Assembly: GCF_004342025.1 (NCBI RefSeq)
Contig: NZ_SLWN01000030.1
Coordinates: 1 to 35,159 of the forward strand
DNA: 35,159 nt
Direction of reading: 5' to 3'
Source of the DNA: Kribbella steppae
GTDB taxonomy: Bacteria; Actinomycetota; Actinomycetes; Propionibacteriales; Kribbellaceae
Part shown: positions 5,946-14,600 of the stretch, in pieces
How the letters are laid out: each line of letters opens with the position of its first letter
How positions within the stretch are numbered: position 1 is the first letter of the stretch
Translations under genes and position numbers: made by a program
The notes under the pieces: generated by a model
Database searches by the model: none
What the model was told of the DNA's origin: nothing
What the model saw: only the letters and a program-made list of their open reading frames with translations

Positions 5946-8673
5946 GTGGAGTACGAACTGCTCGGCCACCTGCGAGTGCTCGACAAGAACGGCGCCGAAG
6001 TACAGCTGTCGGCACCCAAGTTGCGGACCTTGCTCGCTCTGTTGCTGGTGAACCGTGGTCGTCCCGTCAGCGTTGACCGGATCGCTGACATTCTGTGGGG
6101 CGAGGTACCGCCCCACTCCGCTCCCAACCTGGTACAGGGCTACATACGGGACCTGCGCCAGCGTCTCGGCGCCCAGGAGGTCACGACGGTGCCGGGAGGA
6201 TACCGGCTCGACGTCGGGCGGGGGTCTGTTGATGCGGAGCGCTTCGAGGATCTGGTCCACGCCCGTAGGTATGAGAGGCGCTGGCGCTCTGGCACGGAGC
6301 GGCCCTTGAGGAGTGGGCCGACCAGCCCTGGGCGCGGGCAAACGCAGCGCGACTGGAGGAGATGCGCCTTTCGGTCGTGGAGGCCCGCTTGGCCCAGGAG
6401 ATCGACGCGGGTCTGGCATCCGCGGCGCTTGCTGAGCTCGCGGCGCTCGTCGAAGGCTACCCCTTACGCGAGCGGTTGCGCGTCCTATTGGTTAAGGCTC
6501 TCTACGCCGTCGGCCGGCAAGCTGACGCGCTCGCGGCGTATACGCGAGCTCGCCGTTATCTCGCTGACGAGGTAGGGCTGGAACCGGGACCCGAGTTGCG
6601 TGCGATGGAAGCCGCCGTACTGGCGCAGGACTCCTCCCTGTCGACCGCGCCGACCCGCTTCGCGGCGGCTCCACCGGTGCCGGTGACCCCGCTGGTCGGC
6701 CGCGACAGCGACCTTGCCACGCTGCGGACAGCACTGACGATGGCTCGACTCGTGACGTTGTCCGGACCGGGCGGGGTTGGCAAACCAGACTCGCGGTCGA
6801 GGTCGCGGCTGCGCCACCCGCACACTACGGGGCGGTGTGGTTTGTGGAGCTCGCCCCTGTCCTGGCCAGCGGTGTCGCCACGAGTGTGACTCGGGCACTC
6901 CAGTTGGCCGAATCCCCCGGGCATGAGATCGATCTCATGTGCGACTACCTGTCCCGGCGACGAAGCTTGCTTATCCTCGATACCTGCGAACACGTCATCG
7001 AGGCGGTAGCGGTGCTGGCGACCCGCCTGCTGTCACGCTGTCCGGACCTGCGGATCCTCGCGACCACCCGCCAGCCGATGCGGGCTCCGGGGGAACGGAT
7101 CGTTCAACTGAGCGGGCTCGACGAGGCCGCGGGCGCTGAATTGTTCACATCACGTGCCTGGGCGGCTAACCCCGCGGCCGAGCTCGACACCGACGGTGTA
7201 CGGGCCATCGTCACCAAGCTGGAGGGTGTTCCGCTGGCGCTCGAGTTGGCTGCGGCCAGGATCGCCTCACTATCGCTACAGCAGCTCATCACGAGCCTGG
7301 GCCAGCCGCTCGATGCGCTCGCGGGCGACGCGCTCGCGGGTGACCCGAGGCATCGCACAATGCGGGTCGTCATCGGCTGGAGCTACGACCTACTTGACCC
7401 ACCAGATCGTGAAGCGTTCGCCGCTCTGTCGGTGTTCGCCGGATCCTTCGACCGTGAGGCCGCCAACGCAGTTGTGGAAGACGACGCGTCGGACGCGGTC
7501 GACCACCTGCTCGGGCGGTCGCTGCTCACGAGGGATATCGACCTGGTCGGCCAGGCTCGCTACCGCTTCCTCGATCCGGTGCGACACTTCGCCCGAGAAG
7601 CGGCGACACCGACAATGCGCGAGAGCGCCCGTCGGCGACACCTCGAGTACCACGCGCGTCTCGCGGCACGAATCAACGGCCGCATCCAGACAGCGGAGGC
7701 GACGGCGTGGGCTGCAGTCGCTCGCGCCTGCGCCGAAGATCTGCGAAGGACCGCCACGACCGCTATCTCCGAACACTCGGCATCCGCGGGTCACCTCGTT
7801 GCGTACATGTACTGGCCTTGGTTCCTTGACGGCCAACTCTCAGAGCTCCGATCGTGGGCGAGTGCCGTCCTCGGCGCCGAGACTGATCCTCATATCCGAG
7901 CCCGCCTGCTGCGGATTCTCGCTTCAACGGCTCTCGCCCAGGGAGATGCGGCCATAGCCGTTGACTATGCGCGCCGGCAGCTCGACGCCGCGACAGCCCT
8001 GCAGGACCTGGAGCTTGTGGCTCTGGCCCAGAACCTGCTTGGGATGGCGGCCTGGGCACGGGGCGACTATCCCGCCGCTAGTGAGCACCACCTCGCGGCG
8101 ATCGGCAACGCACGCGACTGCGGCCGGCCGTGGGCACTTGCCCTCGTCACGGCGCTGGCCGGGCGGACCGCACACGCGAGCGGAGACCGGGAGGCTGGCG
8201 AGGGGTTGCTTCGGGATGCTGAAGCCCTTGCGGAGGAGATCGGTGAACCGATGGTGTTGGGAAGCGCCCTGGATTACCGAGCGCACGCGGAGTTCGCGTT
8301 GGGTCGCACCATGGATGCGGCCGCCTTGGCGGCGCGGAGCCTCGCGGCGTACCAGAGCATCGGCTATCAGGAGGGGCTCGCCTCGGCCGGCACGTTGGCG
8401 GCTCAACTCGCTGTCTTGGCTGGCAATCACGAACGGGCAGAGACGCTGCTGGATCAGGCGCTCGACGTGTCCCGGCGCCTGCGACATCTCGGCGGTACGG
8501 CGTCCGTCCTGGAGGCGATGGCCGTGCTCGACCACGACCGAGGCGATCACCAACGAGCCGGCCTACACCTTGACGAAGCCCGCGCCCTCAGGCGGCAGAC
8601 CGGAACCGTCCCCTCTCCGACTCTGCGCGATCAACTCAGCCGTGTTGAGCGGTCACTCGCCCTCGAACGATGA
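5946..8673 (+). pseudogene. SARP/AfsR-like regulator (BTAD + ATPase + TPR) with two frame breaks
   Basis: GTG 5946 opens a winged-helix DNA-binding domain (YELLGHLRVLDKNG, SVDRIADILWG, YIRDLRQRLG, VPGGYRLDV), which breaks at about 6270. The bacterial transcriptional activation domain resumes in another frame at about 6280 (ALALWHGAALEEWADQP, LAAYTRARRYLADEVGLEPGP); some 15 residues normally found before ALALW are also missing. A second break lies at about 6783 in the Walker A loop: the DNA reads GGCAAACCAGA where one more A would give GGVGKTRLAVEV. From there the last frame runs intact to 8673, with VWFVELAP, the Walker B-like LLILDTCEH, RILATTRQPM, a winged helix and tandem TPR-like helices. 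The intact form (about 900 residues) would be an ATP-binding activator of secondary metabolism or stress genes. As written it cannot be made in one piece. Confidence 0.82.
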
Positions 8674-8792
8674 ACGCGGTCCTGCATCGATGCGTTTGTC
8701 CCTGAGGTTCCCGACTCCTCCTTCGGTCAATTCGTACTCGTTCGATCGGACCACCGCGTGATCGACGCTAGCCACCCGCTCGTCGGGCAGGC

Positions 8793-10073
8793 ATGAGCGG
8801 CGGTATCCTCGACGCCTGCGCCGCCAGTCGGGCACGCTTGACCCATGCCCACACCAACCGGCGCTGTTGCCGCAACCCAGACAGCTGGCAGGCGCCCCGC
8901 GCCTCGGGCAATCTCCGCTCGGCGCTATGGCGGCTCAATGGCGTGGGCATCTCGCTGCTGAATGCCGACGAGTACACGCTCGCGATACGGGATCAGATCG
9001 CGATCGACATAGATGCGGTCGACGCATGGGCGGCCCGGCTTATCAGCGGACACCCGGTACCGGCGGACCTCGTGGTGATGCCGTGTGGCGTCGACGCTGT
9101 AGAACTCCTGCCGGGGTGGTACGACGAGTGGGCGCTCATCGAGCGTGAACGCGTTCGGCAACGACTTCTGCACGGCCTTGAGGCTCTGAGTAGGCACCTG
9201 ATCGTCGAGGGCCGCTGCGCCGAAGCGGTCGAGGCCGCGAGCTATACGGGTTACGCGATCTATGGCCGTTGGCATAAGGTCGAGGAGTTGCTCGACCCAG
9301 ATGACGTTGCCGCCGGGCACGTCGTACGGTTCCGGAGGTCGCCGCAGGCGAAGATCGTGCGGTCACGCGAGCCGGCACATCCAGCGATCGTTTCGGTGGA
9401 CACCTTCACCGCCGCGCAGCTCGAGCAGCGTCGGCGTCGTAGGGGTGGCGAGCGAGGCTGGTCCTCCATGGGGCGGACGCGTCAGGAGAAGAAGCGGGTG
9501 TACACGCTGCGCAGCCGCATCAAGTGCAGCATCTGCGAGCGGAAGATGGAGGGCGCGGCTCGGCGGCAGGTCGTGATCAATTACCGGTGCAACGCGCGAA
9601 CGCTCGTGCCGGGTTCCGCTACCGCGCTTGCTCACCCGCCTCAGATCTACCTTCGTGAGGATCTGGTGACACCGGCAATCAATCGGTGGATCGGCCAGCT
9701 CTTCGATCCGCTGAACCGTGACGCGACGATCACCGCGCTGGTCGCCGCCGACGAAACCTCCGAGAGGCACCTTGGTCGGGCGCGAGAGTTACAGGGCCGT
9801 GTCGCCGCAGCCGAGGCTGCGATGCAGCGGTTGCGTCGGGCACTTGACGCAGGATGGGATCCGGCCGAGCTGCGGGAGCAGGACAACCTGGCAGTGGGGG
9901 AGAAGCGTGCGGCGGAAGCGGCTCTTGCGGCGGCTCCACGGGACGAAGACCTGAGCCGACATGAGATCGAGACAACCGTCGACGGCCTCGCCGATATCGG
10001 GCGAGCCCTGGACCGGGCCGAAGCTGCAGATCTCGCAGACCTGTACGCCGCGCTGCCATTGTCGCTGACGTAA
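8793..10073 (+). pseudogene. Chimera: BTAD regulator fragment joined to serine recombinase C-terminal part
   Basis: One open frame of 426 codons joins two unrelated proteins. Residues about 36-149 are a regulator's winged-helix end and BTAD start (GNLRSALWRLN, LLPGWYDEWALIERERVRQR, GLEALSRHLIVEGR). From residue 150 (about 9240) it becomes the back of a large serine recombinase: YTGYAIYGRWHKVEELLDPDD, PAHPAIVSVDTF, a zinc-ribbon-like RIKCSICERKMEG ... YRCNAR, then a coiled-coil rich in Arg, Ala and Glu. The catalytic resolvase domain with its serine is absent, so it cannot recombine DNA. The frame ends at TAA 10071-10073, but codons beyond stay in frame with the family (HHAEQIVDVEVEPLADRVV, then VRGGT), so TAA probably replaced a Tyr codon. 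An open chimera might still be transcribed, but nothing suggests function. Confidence 0.75.
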
Positions 10074-10121
10074 CACCACGCCGAGCAGATTGTCGACGTG
10101 GAGGTCGAGCCGTTGGCCGAC

Positions 10122-10172
10122 CGTGTGGTTAGGTACCGTGTCCGAGGAGGAACACGCACCTTAACCACACGC
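10122..10172 (+). repeat. Recombinase-tail palindromic repeat, copy 2
   Basis: This copy has outer arms CGTGTGGTTA (10122-10131) and TAACCACACG, and inner arms GTGTCC and GAACAC (one mismatch) around GAGGAG. It forms the extreme 3' end of the recombinase frame interrupted at 10071 (reads VRGGTRTLTTRFELNSH). The outer arms are perfect over ten base pairs, so a cruciform or RNA hairpin is possible. Confidence 0.8.
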
Positions 10173-11127
10173 TTCGAGCTGAACTCTCACGAGGTACGTC
10201 GGACGCCGTGACCGTCACCTCGAGCCAGAGACGGTCGCGGCAACCGGGAGCAGTCCGTCGACGGCTTATGGGAGCAGCAGAGGGTCTCCGAGGCCGACGC
10301 CGGGTAGGCCTCCGCCGTTGCGGCCGGCAGCTGAGTCGGCGCCTGCTTGGATCGGGTCGGAGGGTGAGGTCGGAGGCAGTGATGAGGCGGGTGGCGGTGA
10401 TGAAAGAGGCTCGGTGCCGACGGGGGTAGCCGGAGTGACTGATGCGTCGGGCTTATCGGAGGTACCGTCTTGACTGCTGTCGCGATCCGTCGACTGGCTT
10501 TGGGCAACAGCCTGAACGATCGCGCACGAGGACCGCGCCGACAAGCGCCCAAACGTACGGCCGAGCACGGTGCTCTTTGTCGGTCAGGGCGCTGGTGGCG
10601 AGACCTGCGATCCACATGCCGTCAGTGTGCGCCAACGATGACGTTCGACGCTGTGGTTTGGGGTCACGGTTGACTGGTTTGTCGGCGTACGCCGTGCGCT
10701 TCACGGATCTGGTCATGCGGGATGGCGAGGTGGGTCCTGCTGACCGGGCCGAACGGGTACGGGAATAGCACGCTCAGTCGGGTCATCTCTGCGGTACGGC
10801 GTACGCCGACGAACTCGCTGCTCGGCTCAGGCCGGCGCTGGACCGCTCGATGGCAACGGTGCCGTGGTCAACTGCGGGCGACTGGCATCATGCAAGCCTC
10901 GGACCGCGGCGGGGCATCCGGGGAATACGCAGTCCCTGACACATCGAGTTGTCCGCGGACCAGATCGTGCCGTTGAACAAGGACTTGGTCGAATCCTCCT
11001 CCGCACTCGAAGCGGCCTCAGGTGATGACGGCGGTGATCAGGAGGAGTGCGACGTTGAGCGCCGTCTTGCGCAGTTCGGGGCGACGGATGCGGTCACGAA
11101 GCTGCGGATAGCGATTGGGGGCGGGCT
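10173..11127. other. 955-base stretch without an intact gene
   Basis: Only short, low-confidence frames are found. On the minus strand, frames 10716-10453 and 10568-10266 could be one frameshifted protein with a possible membrane segment (YVWALVGAVLV) followed by a Pro/Ser/Thr-rich tail; neither has a ribosome binding site or recognised family. On the plus strand a nucleotide-binding-loop fragment lies at 10722. On the minus strand around 11145-11030 a short frame reads RIRRPELRKTALNVALLLITAVIT and then stops, possibly the end of a lost membrane protein. The interval looks like decayed coding DNA. Confidence 0.45.
10722..10976 (+). pseudogene. Possible P-loop ATPase fragment
   Basis: The frame starts MARWVLLTGPNGYGNSTLSRVI, which resembles a first strand and Walker A loop (G-x-x-G-x-G-K-S/T) but with Asn in place of the essential Lys. 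After about 20 residues it loses protein character. A neighbouring frame then reads ADELAARLRPALDRSMATV, more like a real helix, so a frame break is likely. It is too short and degraded to assign; it could be the start of any ATP-binding protein, or chance. Confidence 0.25.
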
Positions 11128-11943
11128 CTATTGGGGTGGCTGATCGCGGTGTCGCTGGAGGAACTCGATGATGGCTTGGGCTGCGGATTCGGGCTCTTGT
11201 TCGGCGGGGTAGTGGCCGGATCGTTGCAGGATGAGGCCGGTGACGTCTGTCGAGAGCATGCGGAGGCCGTCCGCGACGGCGGAGCCCATCGCGTAGCGTC
11301 CTCCGATCGCGAGCACGGGCGTGTGGATCGGATTCTCTCGGAGTCGTTGAACGTCGGCGATGTCATCGGCTCGGGATCGGTAGTAGCCGAGCCCGGCCTC
11401 CAGAGCATCGTCCGTCGTGTAGGCGTCGATGTAGGAGCGGACTGCATCCGGGTCCAGCCCTGGCGGGCCGGCGCTCTGCCGGAGGAAGGTCCCGTAGTAG
11501 GCGTCTTCCCGTCCCGGGACGAGCTGCTCGGCGAGGCCGGGCGCACGGTTGAACGGTCCATGCCAGGACGGGTAGTGCTCAGCGCCTGGTGCGGGGATGT
11601 CGATGTCGATCCCGGGGAGGATCTCTTCTTCGATCACGACTGCGTTCACCGCCTGGGGCATTGCGGCGGCCAGGAGTAGCGCGACCGTGCCACCCCAGTC
11701 ATGGCCTACCAGCGAGAAACGCGTGAGCCCGCGTTCGCTGAGATCGTCGCCGAGGCAGTTGGCAAGGTCGCTCTTCCTGAAACTAGGTGCGGTCTCCACC
11801 GGTTTACCGAGCCCTGGCAGGGCGACCGAAATCGGCGCGAAACCGCTGCGACGCAGGAGTGGAAGCAGGCCCTGCCAGTGCATCTCGGTGACCGGCCACC
11901 CGTGAAGGAGCACGACAGGCCAACCGTTCGACGAAGCAGTCAT
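11128..11943 (-). CDS. Alpha/beta hydrolase, epoxide hydrolase-like, short at the N-terminus
   Basis: The protein is 271 residues from ATG 11943. It has the oxyanion HGWP motif (residues 14-17), the nucleophile elbow GHDWGG with Asp82, an Asp/Glu-rich lid segment, and the late histidine in GHYPAEQEPE (His244). The Asp nucleophile in GHDWGG marks epoxide hydrolases and haloalkane dehalogenases; HGWP and the lid favour epoxide hydrolase. Family members usually have 20-30 residues (two strands) before this HGWP; here only 13 are present. The start ATG overlaps the stop of the Nudix remnant (ATGA), and the DNA just upstream belongs to that other gene. The 5' end has therefore probably been replaced by a deletion. 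The core may still fold, so it is left as a coding gene. Confidence 0.82.
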   Translation of the reverse strand: MTASSNGWPVVLLHGWPVTEMHWQGLLPLLRRSGFAPISVALPGLGKPVETAPSFRKSDLANCLGDDLSERGLTRFSLVGHDWGGTVALLLAAAMPQAVNAVVIEEEILPGIDIDIPAPGAEHYPSWHGPFNRAPGLAEQLVPGREDAYYGTFLRQSAGPPGLDPDAVRSYIDAYTTDDALEAGLGYYRSRADDIADVQRLRENPIHTPVLAIGGRYAMGSAVADGLRMLSTDVTGLILQRSGHYPAEQEPESAAQAIIEFLQRHRDQPPQ

Positions 11944-12130
11944 CGTCCCATCATCCTCACCACATCGCCGGACTCAACGGCGCCGCCGGGTACGGCCCAG
12001 TTGCCGTTGTCGGAGCGGCGAATGATGCGGATGTATCCGTGATCGTTTTCGAGACCACATTCATCGACGGGACCGTGCTGTTACCGGCGGGCGCGTTGGG
12101 GTCGTCGTAGTCGTCGATTCGTCCTGGCAT
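11940..12130 (-). pseudogene. Nudix hydrolase N-terminal fragment
   Basis: From ATG 12130 the frame reads MPGRIDDYDDPNAPAGNS and VPSMNV, then needs one restored base near 12052 to continue as ENDHGYIRIIRRSDNGNW and AVPGGAVESGDVV. That is the standard start of actinobacterial Nudix proteins up to the first half of the Nudix box (GG..E.GE). The catalytic second half of the box (REVxEExG) is missing: after VVRMMGR the frame stops inside the start of the alpha/beta hydrolase. The remnant therefore has one frameshift and a lost 3' two-thirds. The join with the hydrolase gene, which itself lacks its 5' end, indicates a single deletion between two adjacent same-strand genes. Confidence 0.72.
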
Positions 12131-12163
12131 CGCTCTGGACCTGGTGTCGCGCCATCTTCCTCC

Positions 12164-12197
12164 AAAAACACAACAGGTGGCACAAGAGTGCCGCCTG
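12164..12197 (-). terminator. Intrinsic terminator on the minus strand
   Basis: Read on the minus strand, a ten-pair stem (CAGGTGGCAC paired with GTGCCGCCTG, one G-T pair) with a four-base loop is followed, after TGTTGTG, by TTTTT (plus-strand A-run 12164-12168). This fits a Rho-independent terminator. It lies about 260 bases downstream of the IclR gene and just upstream of the Nudix remnant, so it may end the IclR transcript. Confidence 0.45.
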
Positions 12198-12219
12198 CCT
12201 GGAGTGGAACGATGGCTCA

Positions 12220-12253
12220 GTGTCCGAGGGGAGCACGCACCCTAACCACACGG
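12220..12253 (+). repeat. Recombinase-tail repeat, copy 3 (solo, diverged)
   Basis: GTGTCCGAGG, then GGAGCACGCACC and CTAACCACACGG, matches the other copies with a few substitutions and one base fewer in the loop region. The left outer arm is absent and no recombinase codes upstream. It is the left member of the pair of direct copies that bracket the catabolic locus (right member at 34905). Confidence 0.65.
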
Positions 12254-12455
12254 CTGCGGCTGGAGGCGTGCTAGCCCTACCTTCAGCAACGGGTGCCGGC
12301 TGGCCGGCAGCTGGGTTGGGCGATGGCGGGGCGGACGTGTAGGGGTGCGGACGGCGATGGTGGGCCACAGTGTCGCCGAACGGCGGGCTGCCCGCCGGGT
12401 CAGATTATTGCCTCAAGCAACATCGTGATGGTTAGGTGGTCTCGGCAGTGATGAT

Positions 12456-13208
12456 CTACGCGCCCAGGCGGCGGGCGGTGACCTCGGCGGCCGTGTCGGT
12501 GACGAGGCGGCCGAGTTGGGGCTCCTTGGCCGGGTCGTAGCGGGAGTCGGGCATCGAGATGGCCACAGCGGCCAGGGGGGTGCCGTCGGTGTCCAGGATG
12601 GGGGCGGCGATGGCGCACACGTCCGGGCGGTACTGGTTGCGGTTCACGGAGTACCCGTTGGTCCGCACCCGCTTGAGTTCTGTGCGCAGCTCGGACGGAT
12701 CTGTCAGCGTCGACTCGCTGTAGCTGTCCAGCCCTCGGTCGATGAGCTCGTCGACATCGGCTGCGGGCAGGTGGGCGAGGACGGCCCGTCCCGTCGCTGT
12801 GGCGTGCAGCGGCGAGGTGTCGCCGATCTCGTGATACGTCCGTACGGCGTGGTCGCAGTCGACCCGGTCGACCACGACCATGCACTGAAGGGCGTCCGGC
12901 ACCGACAGGTGGATGGTCTCGTTCACCTTGTCCCGGAGCCGGATCATCGGCTCCCGTGCGGCCGCGAACAGACTCGAACCCTGCAGGGCGGCGGGTCGCA
13001 CGGCGAGCACGCGCACGCCGATCTCCCAGCGGGTGGTGTCTTTGCGGTTGGCCCGCAGCCAGCCGGCCTCGCTGAGGGTGATCAGGGTGCGCTGAACGGT
13101 GGATTTGGGCAGCCCGAAGAGTTTGGTCAGTTCGCCGACCGTCACCGGTTGGTGCTGAGCGACCGCCTCGAGGATCCGCAGCGACCGGGTCACGCTCTTC
13201 ATTTCCAT
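12456..13208 (-). CDS. IclR-family transcriptional regulator
   Basis: The protein is 250 residues from ATG 13208, with AGGGGA well placed upstream; a second ATG two codons later is possible. The N-terminal winged helix is clear (SVTRSLRILEAVAQHQ, TVGELTKLFGLPKSTVQRTL, LSEAGWLR). The C-terminal effector domain of the family follows from about residue 75, with the usual LHATATGRAVLAHLP, GYSVNRNQYRPDVCAIAAPI and AVAISMPDSRY elements. IclR proteins bind a small carboxylate or aromatic inducer and usually repress a neighbouring, often divergent, catabolic operon. Here the operon starting at 13451 is divergent with a 242-base gap, so it is the obvious target, along with the regulator's own gene. 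Length and motifs are normal. Confidence 0.93.
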   Translation of the reverse strand: MEMKSVTRSLRILEAVAQHQPVTVGELTKLFGLPKSTVQRTLITLSEAGWLRANRKDTTRWEIGVRVLAVRPAALQGSSLFAAAREPMIRLRDKVNETIHLSVPDALQCMVVVDRVDCDHAVRTYHEIGDTSPLHATATGRAVLAHLPAADVDELIDRGLDSYSESTLTDPSELRTELKRVRTNGYSVNRNQYRPDVCAIAAPILDTDGTPLAAVAISMPDSRYDPAKEPQLGRLVTDTAAEVTARRLGA

Positions 13209-13450
13209 CAGATTTCCCCTGTTACGTCAGAAGTTTTCTTTTGCGAACGCCCTTGACTCGCTCCCGAGCCCCTGCAATGGTTGTGCCAGATTCCAGCACA
13301 CCGTACCACAATGTGGCATGGAAGACGCAAGACCCACCGCCAACATCCCTCAGCGGTGCGAGTCCAGCGAGTCGTCATCACGCGACCCGCCCCCGAACGA
13401 GGCATCCCCGCCGGAGTCCGTCGTACGTCCGGCGCGACGAGAGGAAAACC
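13209..13450. promoter_or_regulatory. Divergent control region of IclR gene and catabolic operon
   Basis: The gap should carry promoters for both directions and the IclR operator. The best symmetric site is CCACA-A-TGTGG at 13306-13316 (perfect five-base arms). TTGACT at 13254-13259 is a possible -35 box for the operon, but no matching -10 box was found. A long open frame through the gap on the plus strand (from 13241) has non-protein-like composition and lacks a ribosome binding site, so the operon's first gene is taken to start at 13451. Confidence 0.5.
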
Positions 13451-14584
13451 GTGTCTGCGAAGAAGCGCGTCGCCGTCGTCGGCGTCGGAACGATGGGCAG
13501 CCAGGCCGCCTGGCGGCTCGCGGCCCGTGGAGCCGAGGTCGTCGGGTACGACCGTTTCGCCCCCGGGCATGACCGCAGTGCCGCCGGCGGGGAGAGCAGA
13601 ATTTTCCGCAGCGCTCACTTCGAGGACTCGCGCTATGTTCCGCTGCTGCGGCACGCGGATGCCTTGTGGGACAGGCTCCAGGAGGAGAGTGATCGTGAGC
13701 TCCGCAGGCTGACAGGCTGCCTGCTGATGGGGCCGACGGAGCACCAGCAGATGCGGACCGTCCTGGACTCCATCGCCGAGCACGGGCTCGATCATGAGGT
13801 TCTCGCCGCGGAACAGTTGGCACGGCGCTTCCCCCAGTTCCGGATCGAGGACGGCGACGCGGCGGTGCTCGACCGTCACGCCGGATTCATCCGGCCTGAG
13901 CTGACCGTCCAGTCGGCGGCGCTGCGGGCCGAACAACTCGGCGCGCGGATCGAGCGCTACACGCCGGTTCGCGAGATCGTCCCGTTCGGAGACGGCGTCG
14001 CGATCCACACGGACGAGGGTAGCGAGCGCTTCGACGCGGCTGTGGTCACGGTTGGCCCGTGGATCAACGACCTGCTGCCCGATCTGCCATGGGAAGTGGA
14101 CATCCGCCGGGTGATCAGCGCCTGGTACGTACCCACCACCGATGCGTGGCACGGTAAGGAGCGGCCGGCGTTCATCCGGACCGCACCCACGCACTGCTAT
14201 GGCCTTCCATCGCCGGACGGCGTCTCGGTCAAGCTCGGCCTGTCCAGCGCATTGCACCAGCCGGTGGGTGATCCCAATCAGCTGAAACGCACCGTCGACC
14301 CCGCAGAGCTGGACATCTTCACCGACCTCCTCGGGCGCTATCTCCCCGACCTGCACCCAGACCCGATTCGCCTGTCGGTCTTCATGGAGGGCTACACCGA
14401 CAGCAGCCGTCCACTTGTCGGTCCGCTGCAGGGCGACGACAACGTCGTACTGCTCGCCGGATTCTCCGGTCACGGCTTCAAGCTCTCCCCAGCCATGGGT
14501 GACATCGCCGCCGACCTCGCCCTGACCGGCACGACCCCACAACCGATCGACTTCATCTGCACGGTCAACCGCGCCGCGGCCTGA
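13451..14584 (+). CDS. SolA-like FAD amine oxidase (sarcosine / N-methyl amino acid oxidase family)
   Basis: The protein is 377 residues from GTG 13451, chosen for the GAGAGGA upstream and because the dinucleotide fold starts at once. It has the Rossmann motif GVGTMGSQAAW (11-21) ending in an acidic/basic strand (VVGYDR), GGESRIFRSAHF typical of monomeric sarcosine oxidase, and the C-terminal FAD motif NVVLLAGFSGHGFKLSP. Such enzymes oxidise secondary or primary amines to imines with O2, releasing H2O2. The covalent-flavin cysteine of monomeric sarcosine oxidase (in a C-M-Y-T context) aligns with Phe311 (SVFMEGYT), so FAD should be bound non-covalently or the enzyme works as a dehydrogenase. 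It is the first gene of the operon, 16 bases before the M14 deacylase. Exact substrate unknown. Confidence 0.87.
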   Translation: MSAKKRVAVVGVGTMGSQAAWRLAARGAEVVGYDRFAPGHDRSAAGGESRIFRSAHFEDSRYVPLLRHADALWDRLQEESDRELRRLTGCLLMGPTEHQQMRTVLDSIAEHGLDHEVLAAEQLARRFPQFRIEDGDAAVLDRHAGFIRPELTVQSAALRAEQLGARIERYTPVREIVPFGDGVAIHTDEGSERFDAAVVTVGPWINDLLPDLPWEVDIRRVISAWYVPTTDAWHGKERPAFIRTAPTHCYGLPSPDGVSVKLGLSSALHQPVGDPNQLKRTVDPAELDIFTDLLGRYLPDLHPDPIRLSVFMEGYTDSSRPLVGPLQGDDNVVLLAGFSGHGFKLSPAMGDIAADLALTGTTPQPIDFICTVNRAAA

Positions 14585-14600
14585 AACCAACGAGGACGAC

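Noticed and set aside
10266..10716. A secreted or membrane protein split by a frameshift on the minus strand
   Set aside because: No ribosome binding site, no recognisable domain and low-complexity composition; recorded only under the gap entry.
12081..12368. A 95-codon minus-strand frame
   Set aside because: It crosses the terminator and repeat copy 3 and overlaps the Nudix fragment in another frame; composition is not protein-like.
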